Assembly (NCBI GenBank): GCA_023213315.1
Contig: JAKCPI010001932.1
Coordinates: 165,350 to 229,349, forward strand
Direction of reading: 5' to 3'
DNA length: 64,000 nt
Source: Euborellia annulipes
Lineage: Eukaryota; Arthropoda; Insecta; Dermaptera; Anisolabididae
Both the position numbers and the translations under genes were made by a program. The notes under the pieces were generated by a model. The model had not been told where the DNA came from. It did not search any database and saw only the letters and a list, made by a program, of their open reading frames with translations. Position 1 is the stretch's first letter. Each line of letters begins with the position of its first letter. Positions 9,665 to 20,385 of this stretch are shown one piece after another.

Positions 9665-10550
9665 ATTCGCTAGGAGCTAACGGAGTCTCCAGGCGGCGAC
9701 TTGAAAAAGAAACAGACTACAGCCAACGCACTAGATCTTTTTTTTTTTTTTTTTTTTTTTTATTCAGCGCATTTCCTCTCTTATATGTTCTAATGGAAGC
9801 AAAGCATCAACACTGGACCGAATTTTTATTTTTATTTCGCTTCGTCATTTTATGTCCATTTATAGTGCTAATAGAAATTTTTAGCCAAATCATGAAATCC
9901 GCTTGGAAATTCAACAGCCCTAATAGACTAATAAAAATATTTAAGTTCCACTTGGAAGAAATAAAATCTAGTTGAAATGCCTACGTCCCAATTCAATAAA
10001 AAAAAAAAAGTAAATAGTCAACAAATTCACTTGAAGAAAGTACAAAATATCATTTCACAAACTCACTAAATCCCGAATGTTTTTCAAAAAAAAAAAAATA
10101 AATAAAATGACTGACTAGACTAGATCTCTGAATAGATAGATATTCGCAGCCGCCATTTTGAGTCCAAATGACAACAGGAACAGTGTACCGAATAGCAATA
10201 CGACAGTATCGGTGACATATTCTGTTTCTTTCAATTATTTGTAAAAAAAAAAAAAAATCATTTTGTGGCGATTAAAAAAAAATTATTTTAAAATTGCCAG
10301 ATTGTAATGAACTCTTCAAACGAACAAATTCAGACATTATAAATTATAAGTATGAGGTTAAGTTCAAAAATATTTATTTATATTTTTGATGCCGAAAAAA
10401 TTATAAATGATAAAATATTCTCTATACCCTGTATTATTATTTTTTTTTTTTTTAAACCAGCGAGTTATTTAAAAAATAAAAAATTTTCTTCAAAGATAAA
10501 AATTTCGTTACAGTAGCTTTCAATTTTTCAAATAATTCCTCTCTTTCATT
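9665..10550. other. Unique AT-rich DNA
   Basis: A poly(T) of about 23 lies near 9738-9760. The rest is AT-rich with short A runs. There is no repeat end and no recognised gene. Confidence 0.4.
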
Positions 10551-10555
10551 ATATT

Positions 10556-10693
10556 GGGGGTCCAGGCATTCTTATTTAAGCCATTAGTATCCAAATGGCT
10601 TAAATAAAATCATCGGACTACCTGGGGTCCGAACCCGCGACTTTTGGTATACGAGGTTAGCACGCTAACCCCTACACCAAGCCCCGAGGGCTT
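10556..10693 (-). mobile_element. tRNA-derived SINE family 1
   Basis: On the minus strand: GCCCTCGGGGCTTGGTGTAG, GGGTTAGCGTGCTAACCTCG, then the B-box segment GCGGGTTCGGACCCCAGG and the AAGCCATTTGG-type hairpin to GCCTGGAC. TGGTGTAGGGGTTAGCG fits a Pol III A box and GGTTCGGACCC fits a B box. The downstream tail and poly(A) are missing. Confidence 0.85.
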
Positions 10694-11020
10694 AATAATG
10701 GTTATTTCTCCATATTTAAGAAAAAAAATAGCCCCATTTGTTTACATTAAACAAAAAATTAAAATGTAAACAAATGGAAAAAATTAAAAAATTTTAAATA
10801 TTTAAAAAACAGGAAGTGCAAGGGACCAAAACGTATTTTTCCCTGAACCATTTTTTTATGCTGAATACGTATATATATATGCAATTATTATTTTTCTACG
10901 ACCTTTAGTTCAGGCCGTACTTTTTATGCATACGGGGACAGACAGACAGACACTGGAATCTCTGCATAAGCTCTCTACATTAGTACTTCATACAGTGAAA
11001 GCTAAAATAAAAATTCAGAT

Positions 11021-11643
11021 TTAAGGGGGTTCAGGAGTGTCGTCTAAACGTACTTTAAAAAAACTAAACTATTATAAGGAATTTTTCAATGCGGTTTTTT
11101 TTAAATGAATTAAATTCATAAGAGATTATTGGGGCATCGAGCTATAATTTTTTTAATCACTTAATAAAAAATTATCGTAATTAATTTTTTTGTTATCAAG
11201 CAAATACAAAAAAACAGTCTGTCCCAATAATCTTTAATTTTTTTTAAATTTAAAAATGAATTTATTGTTATTATTAATCACATATTAATTAAGAAATTTT
11301 TAAAATAAGCTTAGATGATTTATTTAAAAACCAACTGTCAAATTAGTTCAGCATTCTTGCAATAGATGGCAGGCTAGTCTAACAGCTGATCTCCTAATAG
11401 CCTATATCTATATATTTTTATGCTTTTATAAAAGATACATAATATATAATAACATTTATAAAGCATTTATTGTTAAAAGATCAATGAAAATCAACCAAAT
11501 GCATTAAATATTATTAGCTACCATTCTGACATCTCTTGGCAAATTTTTGAATTACTTGATTTTTTGGGCATACTTTTTATGACACACTACGCCATCTTCT
11601 CGGGTAAAACATGCGTAACCACTTCGGTCCTATTCCGCCTTAA
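11021..11643 (-). mobile_element. TTAA-flanked MITE, family T1, complete
   Basis: TTAA at 11021-11024 and 11640-11643. The orientation is opposite to the copy at 805. The 11021 end reads GGGGGTTCAGGAGTG. The 11643 end is decayed (CGGTCCTATTCCGCC). Confidence 0.85.
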
Positions 11644-12385
11644 ATAGTAATGGAATTGAGTGTAAAAATTTTCAAAAAAAAAAAAAAAAAATTATTTTGA
11701 AAGCTCAAAAGAAAAAAATATAAATTATAGCTTGATTAAGACAACGCATTTCTGATTTATGTCCGTCGTGAACGAAATTTTGTATTGGAAACTAATTAAG
11801 TTTCCAGAACATGCACAAATCATCCGACAACGTTCATTTCTTCTCCTTGAGCGTATTTATTTTTCTAATTAATAACTCCTCGGACATAATTATATAAAAG
11901 TCTCTGCAACGTTTTTGACGCTTCTTTTTAATTAATTCCATTAAAAAAAAAATACTTATTAAATCTCTCGGGGAGACTTGAACGAACTGAACGCCCGGAG
12001 TGAAGACAATCAAGGGGGAGAGAGCAGCCAGCTCAAGAGCAACCAAGCGAGGCTTCTTCCTCCTCCTCTCTTAATGATTTCGAAGAATCGCAAAGCCGAC
12101 ACCCGAGGAACATCAGATGCCAACTCACCATCATCATCATCATCATCATCAATGGAGAGGGAGGTCATTATTATCAACGTCAAGCCCTGTGACATAAATA
12201 TTTTCACTCGGAATACACACAAATTCAATTCTTAATTCGGAGATTTGAATGCTGGATTTTCAATTTTCATAAATAAATTCTAAGGGCCGGTTGCTTCTAC
12301 TTATCCGATAAATAGCAAATCATCGATGAATAGTAAACAAGAACACGCTTAACCTTCGAGTTAAAAAGAAATGAATTTTTTCATA
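11644..12385. other. Unique DNA with an (ATC)n tract
   Basis: A GC-moderate island at 11965-12200 contains (ATC)n at about 12127-12151. Frames exist on both strands, but the plus frame would need a TTG start and neither is recognisable. It may be single-copy sequence. Confidence 0.35.
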
Positions 12386-12387
12386 TA

Positions 12388-12707
12388 CAGTAGAGTCCCG
12401 GTAATCCGAACCTCGTTAATCCGAACTCTTTTTTGCGTACGATTTTTTTTTTTTTTTAAGAGGAATATAAATGAAAATTAGACATTAAAGGAACTTTATA
12501 TTATTAAAAGATACGAATTATAAGAATATTATGAAATATTTATTTAGAGTTTAATATCACCGACAAGTTTCACGGTTTACAACGTAATAAATACGACTTT
12601 ATTATTAAAATTAACTAATTCAAGCTTACAATTCCGGTTAATCCGAACTTCCCGATAATCCGAACGACCCTCGGTCCCAATTAGTTCGGATTAACGGGAC
12701 TCTACTG
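12388..12707. mobile_element. pogo/Tigger-like MITE
   Basis: CAGTAGAGTCCCGGTAATCC and its inverted form ending GGGACTCTACTG are flanked by TA on both sides, as in Tc1/mariner-pogo elements. The subterminal motif TAATCCGAAC is repeated at both ends. It is 320 bp and non-coding. Confidence 0.85.
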
Positions 12708-12764
12708 TATAATTAGCAGTTATCTGAGGTTTAAGGAAGTTTTGTAAAGTTAGCAACTTTATAA

Positions 12765-12862
12765 GAGGGCTGTCTGATGTGACCGACTATCGGTAATCGA
12801 AAGTTGTGTTCTGTACTTTCACACCAGATTTTTTTGAGCCAACATATCTTTAGTTTGGGTTA
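12765..12862 (+). repeat. Two-hairpin element, 5' hairpin relic
   Basis: GTCTGATGTGACCGAC ... CGGTAATCGAAAGTTGTGTT ... TTCACACCAGATTTTTTTGA then ATATCTTTAGTTTGGG matches the 5' hairpin and its flank. The rest is absent. Confidence 0.65.
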
Positions 12863-13355
12863 CGTTTGGGAACTTTGGGTCTTGGCTAACTAACCACGGT
12901 CTTTGCTCTTATTTAATCATATAATTAGATTAGCTAGATGAGAAAAGACTCGACAGTCTATAGTCAACTAGCTTATCCGAGGGGATAGCTAGTTAATTAG
13001 AAGTGAAGCAACCGCTTTGAATAGTGGGAATAATGAAATGAAATCTATTGGGAGAGTTGAATGCCCGAAATGAAGACAATTAAAATAATTATTTTATTAA
13101 ATAACTAACTGGGCGGGCCGATTTCGGAGGGCGTGCATCCAAGGGTTGTTGAATAAGCTATATCTTTGACTTGAGATCGAATCGAGGGATATCTTAATCA
13201 AGCATAAAGTGAAAATTTATACACAATTTCTTTAGTGGATATTATTAAATAGACAAGACACTAGACTGTAAGTAACATTGTTATTCCTCTAAATTAAAAA
13301 TAATGTTATAAAAATAAAGATATCGAGATCTAATAAATAATTGTTGTGACCACAG

Positions 13356-13398
13356 ATCTCAAGGAAGAGCGCGATTGGCGCTCGAAATGTCGACAGAT
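13356..13398 (+). repeat. Degenerate hammerhead-like motif
   Basis: CTCAAGGAAGAGCGC, loop, GGCGCTCGAAATGTCGAC keeps helix II (GAGCGC/GCGCTC) and a GAAA-TGTC core one base from GAAACGTC. The CTGANGA box is altered, and no inverted partner was seen. Confidence 0.45.
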
Positions 13399-13689
13399 AA
13401 ATTGCTTTTTTATTTTACCTTGGATGACTTTATACTTATAAAGTTTTTGTATTAATAATATATTGAAACATATAACCTTGTGTTTTTAATTTAATTTACC
13501 TCACTAAACCATAATGATACAAGTAAAGCCAACGGTTACAAATTTAATCTTAATTTAAAAGAAATCTAAGTAATTTCTGAGTCTATGCGTTTGTTTAAAG
13601 TAAAAATTTCAGGTCTTTTTTTGCGGCATCTGAGGTCATTTTAACCCCGTCCCTAATTATTTCAATTAAACGGTATTCAATTAAATTGA

Positions 13690-13775
13690 AATAAATTTTT
13701 TCGCGTGTGAGGAGGTACGAACCCTCGACCTCTGGCATCAGAAGCTAATACTCTACCTCTAAGCCATTGGTTTAA
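13690..13775 (-). repeat. tRNA-like SINE head (family 3)
   Basis: On the minus strand AATGGCTTAGAGGTAGAGTA (A-box-like) is followed about 30 bases later by GGTCGAGGGTTCGTACCTCC (B-box-like). The spacing fits a tRNA-derived Pol III promoter. A 3' CCA-type acceptor pairing is not evident, so a SINE or tRNA pseudogene is more likely than a tRNA gene. Confidence 0.5.
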
Positions 13776-13959
13776 GGGAAAAATTAAAATTAAATAAAAT
13801 CTCATATTTATTTTTCTATAATTAATCCTATATATTAAATTTTTGTTATTTATATGAATATAAAATATAAATCAATCTTGACTTTGGTTTAAAAGCAATA
13901 GAAACAATTTCTGATATTCAACACCTGGGAAAATAGTAACATATGTGGGTTTGGCGATT

Positions 13960-14280
13960 TTCGTTGTCTAATTGGGGTTGGTGGGTTTTTTGGTTTTTCG
14001 TTTTTCGATTAGCAGTCCGTGTGCAGCTGGCCTGTGTGTGCGTTGTTGGCCTGGGGGCCTTCGGCTCGGTTCAAAGCTAGCGGCCCGGTCTTTAGAAGTG
14101 TGCCCGGCCTCGACAATTACCGGTCGTCCTCGAATTACCCATACCACACACACACACACACCCAACCTGGAACAGACCTGAAGCTCAAAAAGACAGGCCT
14201 CTCTCCTCTTCTCTTCTTCTTCTGCTGGCCACAGGACTGCCAACTGCCCCGACAACAGTCCAAAAGTCACTAGTCGACTT
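13960..14280. other. GC-richer unique island
   Basis: About 310 bases of markedly higher GC contain (CA)n at 14142-14162 and (CTT)-rich text. Overlapping frames on both strands have no recognisable content. It is not repeated in the window. Conserved single-copy or gene-flanking sequence is possible but unproven. Confidence 0.3.
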
Positions 14281-15185
14281 TTAATCCAATATTATTTCCA
14301 AGAATTTATCTTGAGATCTTTTTAATGCAAAACAGTTTCATAATCTTCTAAAAAAGTTTCAACAGTAGCTGAGAAGTAAAGCATTTAAGTCTGGATAATT
14401 TGATTTTATCTATTAAATATTAAAAAAACAGATTCCTTAATTTTTTTTTGAAAGATCAACGATAATACGTATCAAAAACATATTTTTTATTAAAATTATT
14501 TGAAAAATTTTTTACTTTTCTAGGTTCTACACCTGTACGTGGCATAAAAAAAAATATTGTATTAGACAAGTTTCCTGAATAAGAACAAAGAATGTTTTTT
14601 TGTACCTTAAAGTAGGTAGATTTTTTTTTTATAATAATTAGTGGAATTCATTGAAGCAGAAAAAACGCGAACGGAGGCATCGAAATTTGATAAAATGATG
14701 TCATGTGGATATCGATATAACGATTTAGAAAGGAACTCTTTTTTTTTGTACTCGGACATAATTTGTAATGTATAAACATCATGTGGCTCCTCTCTCTCTC
14801 TCTCTCTCTCTTGATCCTTCTATCAGATCCTCATACAGATGCTGCAAGAGAGACCGCTAAGCCGTCCCCCTGGGGGCTTTTTTTAGATACTTAAGCCAGG
14901 TTGCCAGTTGGAATGCCTACATTAGAACAATGCACGTTCATTCTAGACTAGTTTTGATATGAAATACTTCTAATGAAATTTTATAGATATGAATAATTAA
15001 AGTCCTTTCAGAAAAGAGAGCCTTTGTGTAAACGACCGACCCCTTGAGAGATGATTCTACGCCGGCAGACAAAATTTCAATTATACTTGGATGCTAGGAT
15101 TTCCAACTCACGATGGGATCCTCTTAAATAAGGGGATGAGTTATAGCTCGATTTGCACATAAGAAATGACATTTAATTCTTTATC
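14281..15185. other. Unique AT-rich DNA with a (CT)n tract
   Basis: (CT)n lies at about 14790-14812. No coding or repeat signal was recognised. Confidence 0.4.
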
Positions 15186-15189
15186 AGAA

Positions 15190-15800
15190 ATTGATTTAAA
15201 TTTTGTAAATATGAGCAGGAGGGCAGCCAAGAATCAAATTAGACAAAAAATTCTTATTTTTATCCAATTATTTTATTTCAATCGCCGACGTTTCGGACGC
15301 AAATCGCGTCCTGCCTCAGGACAATTGATAGTCAGTTCAATACCAATGGGTACAGGTATTTTTTTTTAATAAGCTAATATAAAATCACACTTCAAAACTC
15401 ATCCAAACCTTCTAGAATTAAAAAATTAATTATTTTTTTTTAGAAAATTAAAAAAAAATTTTTTTTTTCTTTCAGGCCATTGACCAGAGGTCGACAATAT
15501 TTACAAAATACATGATAAAAATACATTAATATAAAAGCCAATTAATATTAAAAATACATATCTGGTACATATACAAAAACACATTCGAAAAAAAATATTT
15601 TTTAAGAAAATTAAAAAAAAAAAATTAAATTTTTTAATGCAAGAGAACTCAATGAGTTTTGAAGTGTGATTTTATATTAACTTATTTAAAATTTGTATTA
15701 TACTGACTATCAAATGTCCTAAGACAGGGGAGGCAATTTGCGTCTGAAACGTCAGCGATTGAAATAAAATTAACTAAAAAAAATTTTATTTAACTCATTT
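15190..15800. repeat. Palindromic repeat with inverted hammerhead-like pair
   Basis: The minus strand at 15284-15322 reads CCTGAGGCAGGACGCG ... GCGTCCGAAACGTCGGCG. The plus strand at 15718-15762 reads CCTAAGACAGGGGAGG ... GTCTGAAACGTCAGCG. The arms extend: AAATTCTTATTTTTATCC and TTTATTTCAATCGC on the left mirror GCGATTGAAATAAA on the right. AAAACTCATC-type sequence near 15400 mirrors 15650. Confidence 0.75.
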
Positions 15801-15814
15801 TTTATACTCTAAAA

Positions 15815-15975
15815 CAGGGCCGGCAATGTGGTGGCCGCGTTTTATAAATCTATTATAAAACTTTTAATAATTGTAAATTTATATAAAATTGTGAAATTTA
15901 AATTTAAATTTTGACAAAGACAGTGCCCGCTATATTTCAGAAATATCGCCGACTAATTAAAATTGCCGATCCCTG
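15815..15975. mobile_element. hAT MITE, 161 bp
   Basis: CAGGGCCGGCAATG and AATTGCCGATCCCTG are inverted ends. The exact 8-bp duplication CTCTAAAA lies at 15807-15814 and 15976-15983. It is inserted just beside the hammerhead-like palindrome. Confidence 0.9.
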
Positions 15976-16527
15976 CTCTAAAATGAAATCTAAATCAAAA
16001 TTCAAAAAAATTTTTGCGGCAAGCAGACTATACAGTTTGTTGAAAATTAATTGATTATAACTTTCATTTTTCGTAGGATTATTTTACTTAAAAAAAAAAA
16101 AAAATAATAATAAATTTTATATAATCTAAAAGATATAAATTTTAAATAAGCATCCAGAGAGCCCTTTTACCCTAAATGAAAAATCCCCCAAAAAACGTTT
16201 TAAGTTAGCATTTAAATGTCGTAAAATTTGAAAAGATGAACAATAAAATGTTAGAAACGAGTTAAAAAAAAAACAAACAACAACAACAACAACAAGCTAT
16301 GAATTTAAATAAAAAAAGATACGATGGAAAGATTTATTTTATTATTTTTTGACCATTTTCTAATTCTATTTCTATCTGATTTATTTAAAAATTCTATGAA
16401 AATGGAATATAGGCGAGGGCAGAAGGATGGACCAGCATTATTATTTTAAAAAGGGATTTTTTTACTTTCTCCTATCTACTGTATATATATTAAAGAAATT
16501 CTCGTTTTGGACCCAGCAAAAATAGTT

Positions 16528-16895
16528 TTAAGGGGGCACGGGAGCGAAGTGGTTGTGATGTCAGAATGTTAGCTAATAATATTTAATGCATTTGGTTGAT
16601 TTTCATTGATCTTTTAACAATAAATACTTTATAAATGTTATTATTATATATTATGTATCTTTTATAAAAGCATAAAAATATATAAATATAGGCCAGATAT
16701 AGGGTAATAAGCGATCGTCTGTTAGACTAGCCTGCCATCTATTGCAAGAATGCTGAACTAATTTGACAGTTGATTTTTAAATAAATCATCTAAGCTTATT
16801 TTAAAAATTACTTAATTAATATGTGATTAATAGTAACAATAAATTCATTTTTAAATTTAAAAAAAATTAAAGATTATTGGGACAGATTGTTTTTT
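16528..16895 (+). mobile_element. TTAA-flanked MITE, family T1, 3' truncated
   Basis: It begins TTAAGGGGGCACGGGAGCG and follows the first copy up to GGGACAGATTGTTTTTTT. It then changes to unrelated DNA near 16896, exactly at the internal hairpin. A 40-base segment (the ATGGCGTAG...AAATTTGCC stretch) is missing. Confidence 0.8.
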
Positions 16896-17067
16896 TCTCT
16901 TTTTCTTAAAATTAGCTTTAACGATTTTGATCAATTAAATTCATAAATCAATTATTTTTTAGATGTTCATTGAAATTCATATTTTCAGTTAGCCTCCAGG
17001 GGCTCGCTGGTTAAGTGGGTGACGGCTTTCTACAAAGAATACTCCAAACCCTTGATGTGCGGGATTT

Positions 17068-17412
17068 TTAAAAGAGAATCTAAAAAAAAAATGATTTTTA
17101 ATCAAAATCGTTGGAGCGAATTTTGAAAATCGAAAAAAACTGAAAAAGTGCATCAGTAAAGTACTACTCTTTGGCCGAATTTGTTCAAAAGCTTCGTCTC
17201 ACGTCCCAGGGGGTGCCTAACTTAAATATAAAATTTCAACCGCCTAGCTCTTTTTGTTCTTGAGATATTTTCTTCAAAGACACGACAGACCATGTCGCGG
17301 GGGACCTCAAAACGTGTATATCCATCAAAATCTGGACATCGAATTTTTGACATGAATCCAATACTTTCTTTCTCTATATATTAACATATATAGAGGTAAG
17401 TGAAAGTAATAA
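17068..17412 (+). repeat. Two-hairpin element, 3' half
   Basis: It includes AAAGTACTACTCTTTGGCC, CACGTCCCAGGGGGTGCC, ACCATGTCGCGGGGGACCTC and the end TACTTTCTTTCTC ... GTGAAAGTA. It is a 5'-truncated copy with a deletion removing part of the microsatellite and the CCACTTTTTTGG segment. Confidence 0.75.
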
Positions 17413-17835
17413 TTTTGCGACAAAAATTTAATATAATAAATCATATTTGATTAAGATTTTATCTCTTGTCAGAATATTTTCAGGTAGTAAGTGATCCTCC
17501 CTCTTTGTTCAAGGCATTTTTGTGCCAAGTCACTCACTTTTGTCAATCATCCCTTTAATGGTTATTTTGTTTAGCAACAGTTTATGGATTTTTTTATGAC
17601 AAAAGAAGAAGAAACGGGCGCCGGCGCCATTTTGGTAACAAGGTCAGTAAATAAAAGGTCTAGGCCGAAAGAAAAACCACAACACTTATCTCCAGACAGG
17701 AGCCATAAATGTCTGATATTTTTATTTAATTTCAACTGGAGACATCTAAGAATGGAGGAATTTGACAATGCTTCCAAGCTTGAAAATGAGGCTCGTTAAG
17801 GGCGGCGAAGAAATTCGAATCGATTAGCCATTGAA

Positions 17836-18065
17836 GAAATCTGGTGGAAAACAACGGGGAAGGGAAGAGAAGGTTCTGTGCTTGTCGCAGCATATTTTTT
17901 TTGTTTCGATTTAGCTTCCGACACAATTCAAGATGTGAAACTTATAAGGATTGAAAAATATTTATATTTTGTTAATCATTTAATCATTTCTTCTATCTTC
18001 CCTATGAAGTAGAAGTGTAAAGTGTTCTTCAAACAATTTTGAGGGTAAAATGAGTCTAAAATTTT
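17836..18065 (+). repeat. Two-hairpin element, diverged 5' half
   Basis: AATCTGGTGGAAAACAACGG ... GTTCTGTGCTTGTCGCAGC is a decayed hairpin, followed by ATATTTATATTTTGTTA and CTTCAAACAATTTTGAGGG as in full copies. Confidence 0.6.
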
Positions 18066-18207
18066 TAAATAATATTTCCATTTCAGTTTTTCTCTGTCTA
18101 TTTTATTGGAAATTCTTATAAAAACACAATTTTTAATTAATATCCAACTAAACTTAACGAAATTATATCATGAATGAAAGTTAGAAGAAAATGCAGCCAA
18201 AATTTTT

Positions 18208-18612
18208 TCTTTAAAAATATATTTTAACAGCTGACGTTTCGGCTTTTGTCAAAGGCATCCTCGGAGCTGTTATTGGTCATTATATACATTTATTTTGAAA
18301 TATATTTGGTATCAATTTAGAATATAACATCAGGAAAAAAAAGTCTTCAGTTCGAGAAAAACTTTTTCTTTCTTCTATTAGATGAAATTGTACTGGCCTG
18401 AGTCAATTATCACAAAATAAATATATTGTATTGGTGATAGAAGAAGGAAAAAGTTTTTCTCAAACTGAAGACTTTTTTTTTTCCTGATGTTATATCCTAA
18501 ATTGATACCAAATACAATTCAAAATAAATGTACATAATGACCACTAACAGCTCCGAGGATGCCTTTGACCAAAGCCGAAACGTCAGCTGTTAAAATATAT
18601 TTTTAAAGAAAA
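18208..18612. repeat. Near-perfect palindrome with hammerhead-like ends
   Basis: The arms of about 190 bases are inverted copies: TTTAACAGCTGACGTTTCGG on the left and CCGAAACGTCAGCTGTTAAA on the right. Both include the motif CTCCGAGGATGCCTTTG ... AAAGCCGAAACGTC. The segment TAACAGCT just before the box pairs fully with AGCTGTTA just after GAAACGTC, as stem I of a hammerhead would. The box carries CCGAGGA instead of CTGANGA, so activity is doubtful for this copy. Confidence 0.8.
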
Positions 18613-19299
18613 AAATCTGGTGTGACTGGCGCACAGCACACAACTTTCTCTTACCTTCGGTAATCGAAAGTTGTGTACTGTGCTTGTCACACCAGATTTT
18701 TTGTGTCGACATGTATTTAGTTCCCGGCAGTAGGGAATATTTGAATTCAGATGTAAAATTTATAAGTATGGGAAAATATTTATATTTTGTTACCATGGCA
18801 ACCATTTCTCCTATCTTTTCTATGAAGCACAAGAGTAAAGTGTGCTTCAAACAATTTTGAGGGCAAAACGAGAATATACATTTGAAAGAGCATCTAAAAA
18901 ATAATTGATTTTTGAATTTTAATCAAAATCGTTAGAGCGAATTTTGAGAAAATCGAAAAAAACTGAAAAAGTACATCAGTAAAGTACTAGTACTCTTTGG
19001 CCGATTTTGATTAAAAGCTTATTTTTCCGGTCCCGGGGGCTGTTTAACTTAAATATAAAATTTCAACCTCCTAGCTCAATTCCTTCATGCTTAAAATTGA
19101 ACACACACACACCCACCCACACACACACCCACCCACCCACCCACACACAGACAGACCATGTCGCGAAAACCACTTTTTTTGGATTCAGGGGACCTCAAAA
19201 CGTGAAGATCCATCAAAATCTCGACATCGAATTTTTGACATGAATCCAATACTTTCTCTCTATATATATATTACATATATACATAGGTAAGAGAAAGTA
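18612..19299 (+). mobile_element. Two-hairpin element, full length
   Basis: This is a reference copy. The 5' hairpin AATCTGGTGTGACTGG.../...GTCACACCAGATTTT spans 18612-18701. GTTACCATGGCAAC lies at 18789-18802, the palindrome AGTACTAGTACT near 18985, and a CACA/CCCA microsatellite at 19098-19148. Then comes ACCATGTCGCGAAAACCACT, and the 3' hairpin ACTTTCTCTC ... GAGAAAGT at about 19250-19297. Two apparent frames of 67 and 78 codons run through the microsatellite and recur in other copies, but they have no coding signature. The insertion site in the adjoining palindrome arm is A-rich. Confidence 0.85.
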
Positions 19300-19475
19300 A
19301 AAATTGGCTGCGTTTTCTTCTAACTTTCATTCCGGATATAATTTCGTCAAGTTTTGTTGGATATTAATTAAAAAATTTTGTTTTTATAAGAATTTCCAAT
19401 AAAATAGACAGAGAAAAACTCAAATGGAAAAGTTATTTAAAAATTGTAGAAATTTCGCGTTAATTTCAACATTTT

Positions 19476-20134
19476 TACTTTCTCTTACCTATGTATATAT
19501 GTAATACATATATATATATATAAAGTATTGGATTCATGTCAAAAATTCGATGTCGAGATTTTGATGGATCTTCACGTTTTGAGGTCCCCTGAATCCAAAA
19601 AAGTGGTTTTCGCGACATGGTCTGTCTGTCGGTGTGTGTCTGTGTGTGTTCAATTTTAAACATGAAGGATTTGAGCTATGAGGCTGAAATTTTATATATA
19701 AGTTAAACACCCCCCGGGACCGGAAAAATAAGCTTTTAATCAAAATCGGCCAAAGAGTACTAGTACTTTACTGATGTACTTTTTCAGTTTTTTTCGATTT
19801 TCTCAAAATTCGCTCTAACGATTTTGATTAAAATTCAAAAATCGATTATTTTTTAGATGCTCTTTCAAATGTATATTCTCGTTTTGCCCTCAATATTGTT
19901 TGAAGCACACTTTACTCTTGTGCTTCATAGGAAAGAGGAGAAATGGTTGCCATGGTAACAAAATATAAATATTTTCCCATACTTATAAATTTTACATCTG
20001 AATTCAAATATTCCCTACTGCCGGGAACTAAATACATGTCGACACAAAAATCTGGTGTGACAAGCACAGTACACAACTTTCGATTACCGAAGTTAAGAGA
20101 AAGTTGTGTGCTGTGCGCCAGTCACACCAGATTT
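19476..20134 (-). mobile_element. Two-hairpin element, full length, inverted to its neighbour
   Basis: It has all the landmarks of the copy at 18612 in reverse, with an X-box-like GTTGCCATGGTAAC at 19946-19959. Together the two copies and their spacer form a 1.5-kb inverted repeat. They differ at several positions and in microsatellite length, so they are separate copies and not a simple sequencing fold-back. Confidence 0.85.
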
Positions 20135-20204
20135 TTGTCTTTGTTTTATTTAAATTGTAATTAATTATTAAAATTATATGGATTTGTGTTAAATTTACTT
20201 AGAA

Positions 20205-20385
20205 ATCAAATAGGAAGAATAAATGAGCAAGCAGCTAGTTATATTTCAATTTATTAACAAACCAGGGCCGACGTTTCGGTCAAGTATGGGACTATCTTCA
20301 GGGTCAGGTCGTCGGCCCTGGTATGTTAATAAATTGAAATATAACTAGCTGCTTGCTCATTTATTCTTCCTATTTGATTACTTAA
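20205..20385. repeat. Palindrome with one central hammerhead-like motif
   Basis: Arms of about 70 bases (AATAGGAAGAATAAATGAGC ... AACCAGGGCCGACG and its complement) surround a single minus-strand motif CCTGAAGATAGTCCC ... CCGAAACGTCGGCC at about 20270-20312. Confidence 0.85.

Larger units (their letters stand above)
18061..19447. repeat. Inverted repeat of about 145 bases enclosing nested elements
   Basis: The arm at 18061-18206 (CTGTCTATTTTATTGGAAAT ... GAAAGTTAGAAGAAAATGCA) is the reverse complement of 19303-19447 with a few changes. Between the arms lie the hammerhead-like palindrome (18208-18612) and a full two-hairpin element (18612-19299). The outer arms therefore look like an older palindromic element later split. 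Confidence 0.8.

Noticed and set aside
13690..13775. Functional tRNA gene on the minus strand
   Set aside because: A and B boxes fit, but the acceptor stem does not pair convincingly and the 3' side lacks a terminator-like T run at the right place.
19007..19743. Recurrent frames with KPLFWIQGTSKREDPSKSRH and THTHTH text
   Set aside because: They recur in every two-hairpin copy, in two frames at once, with stops and frameshifts varying freely; it is non-coding repeat sequence next to a CA microsatellite.
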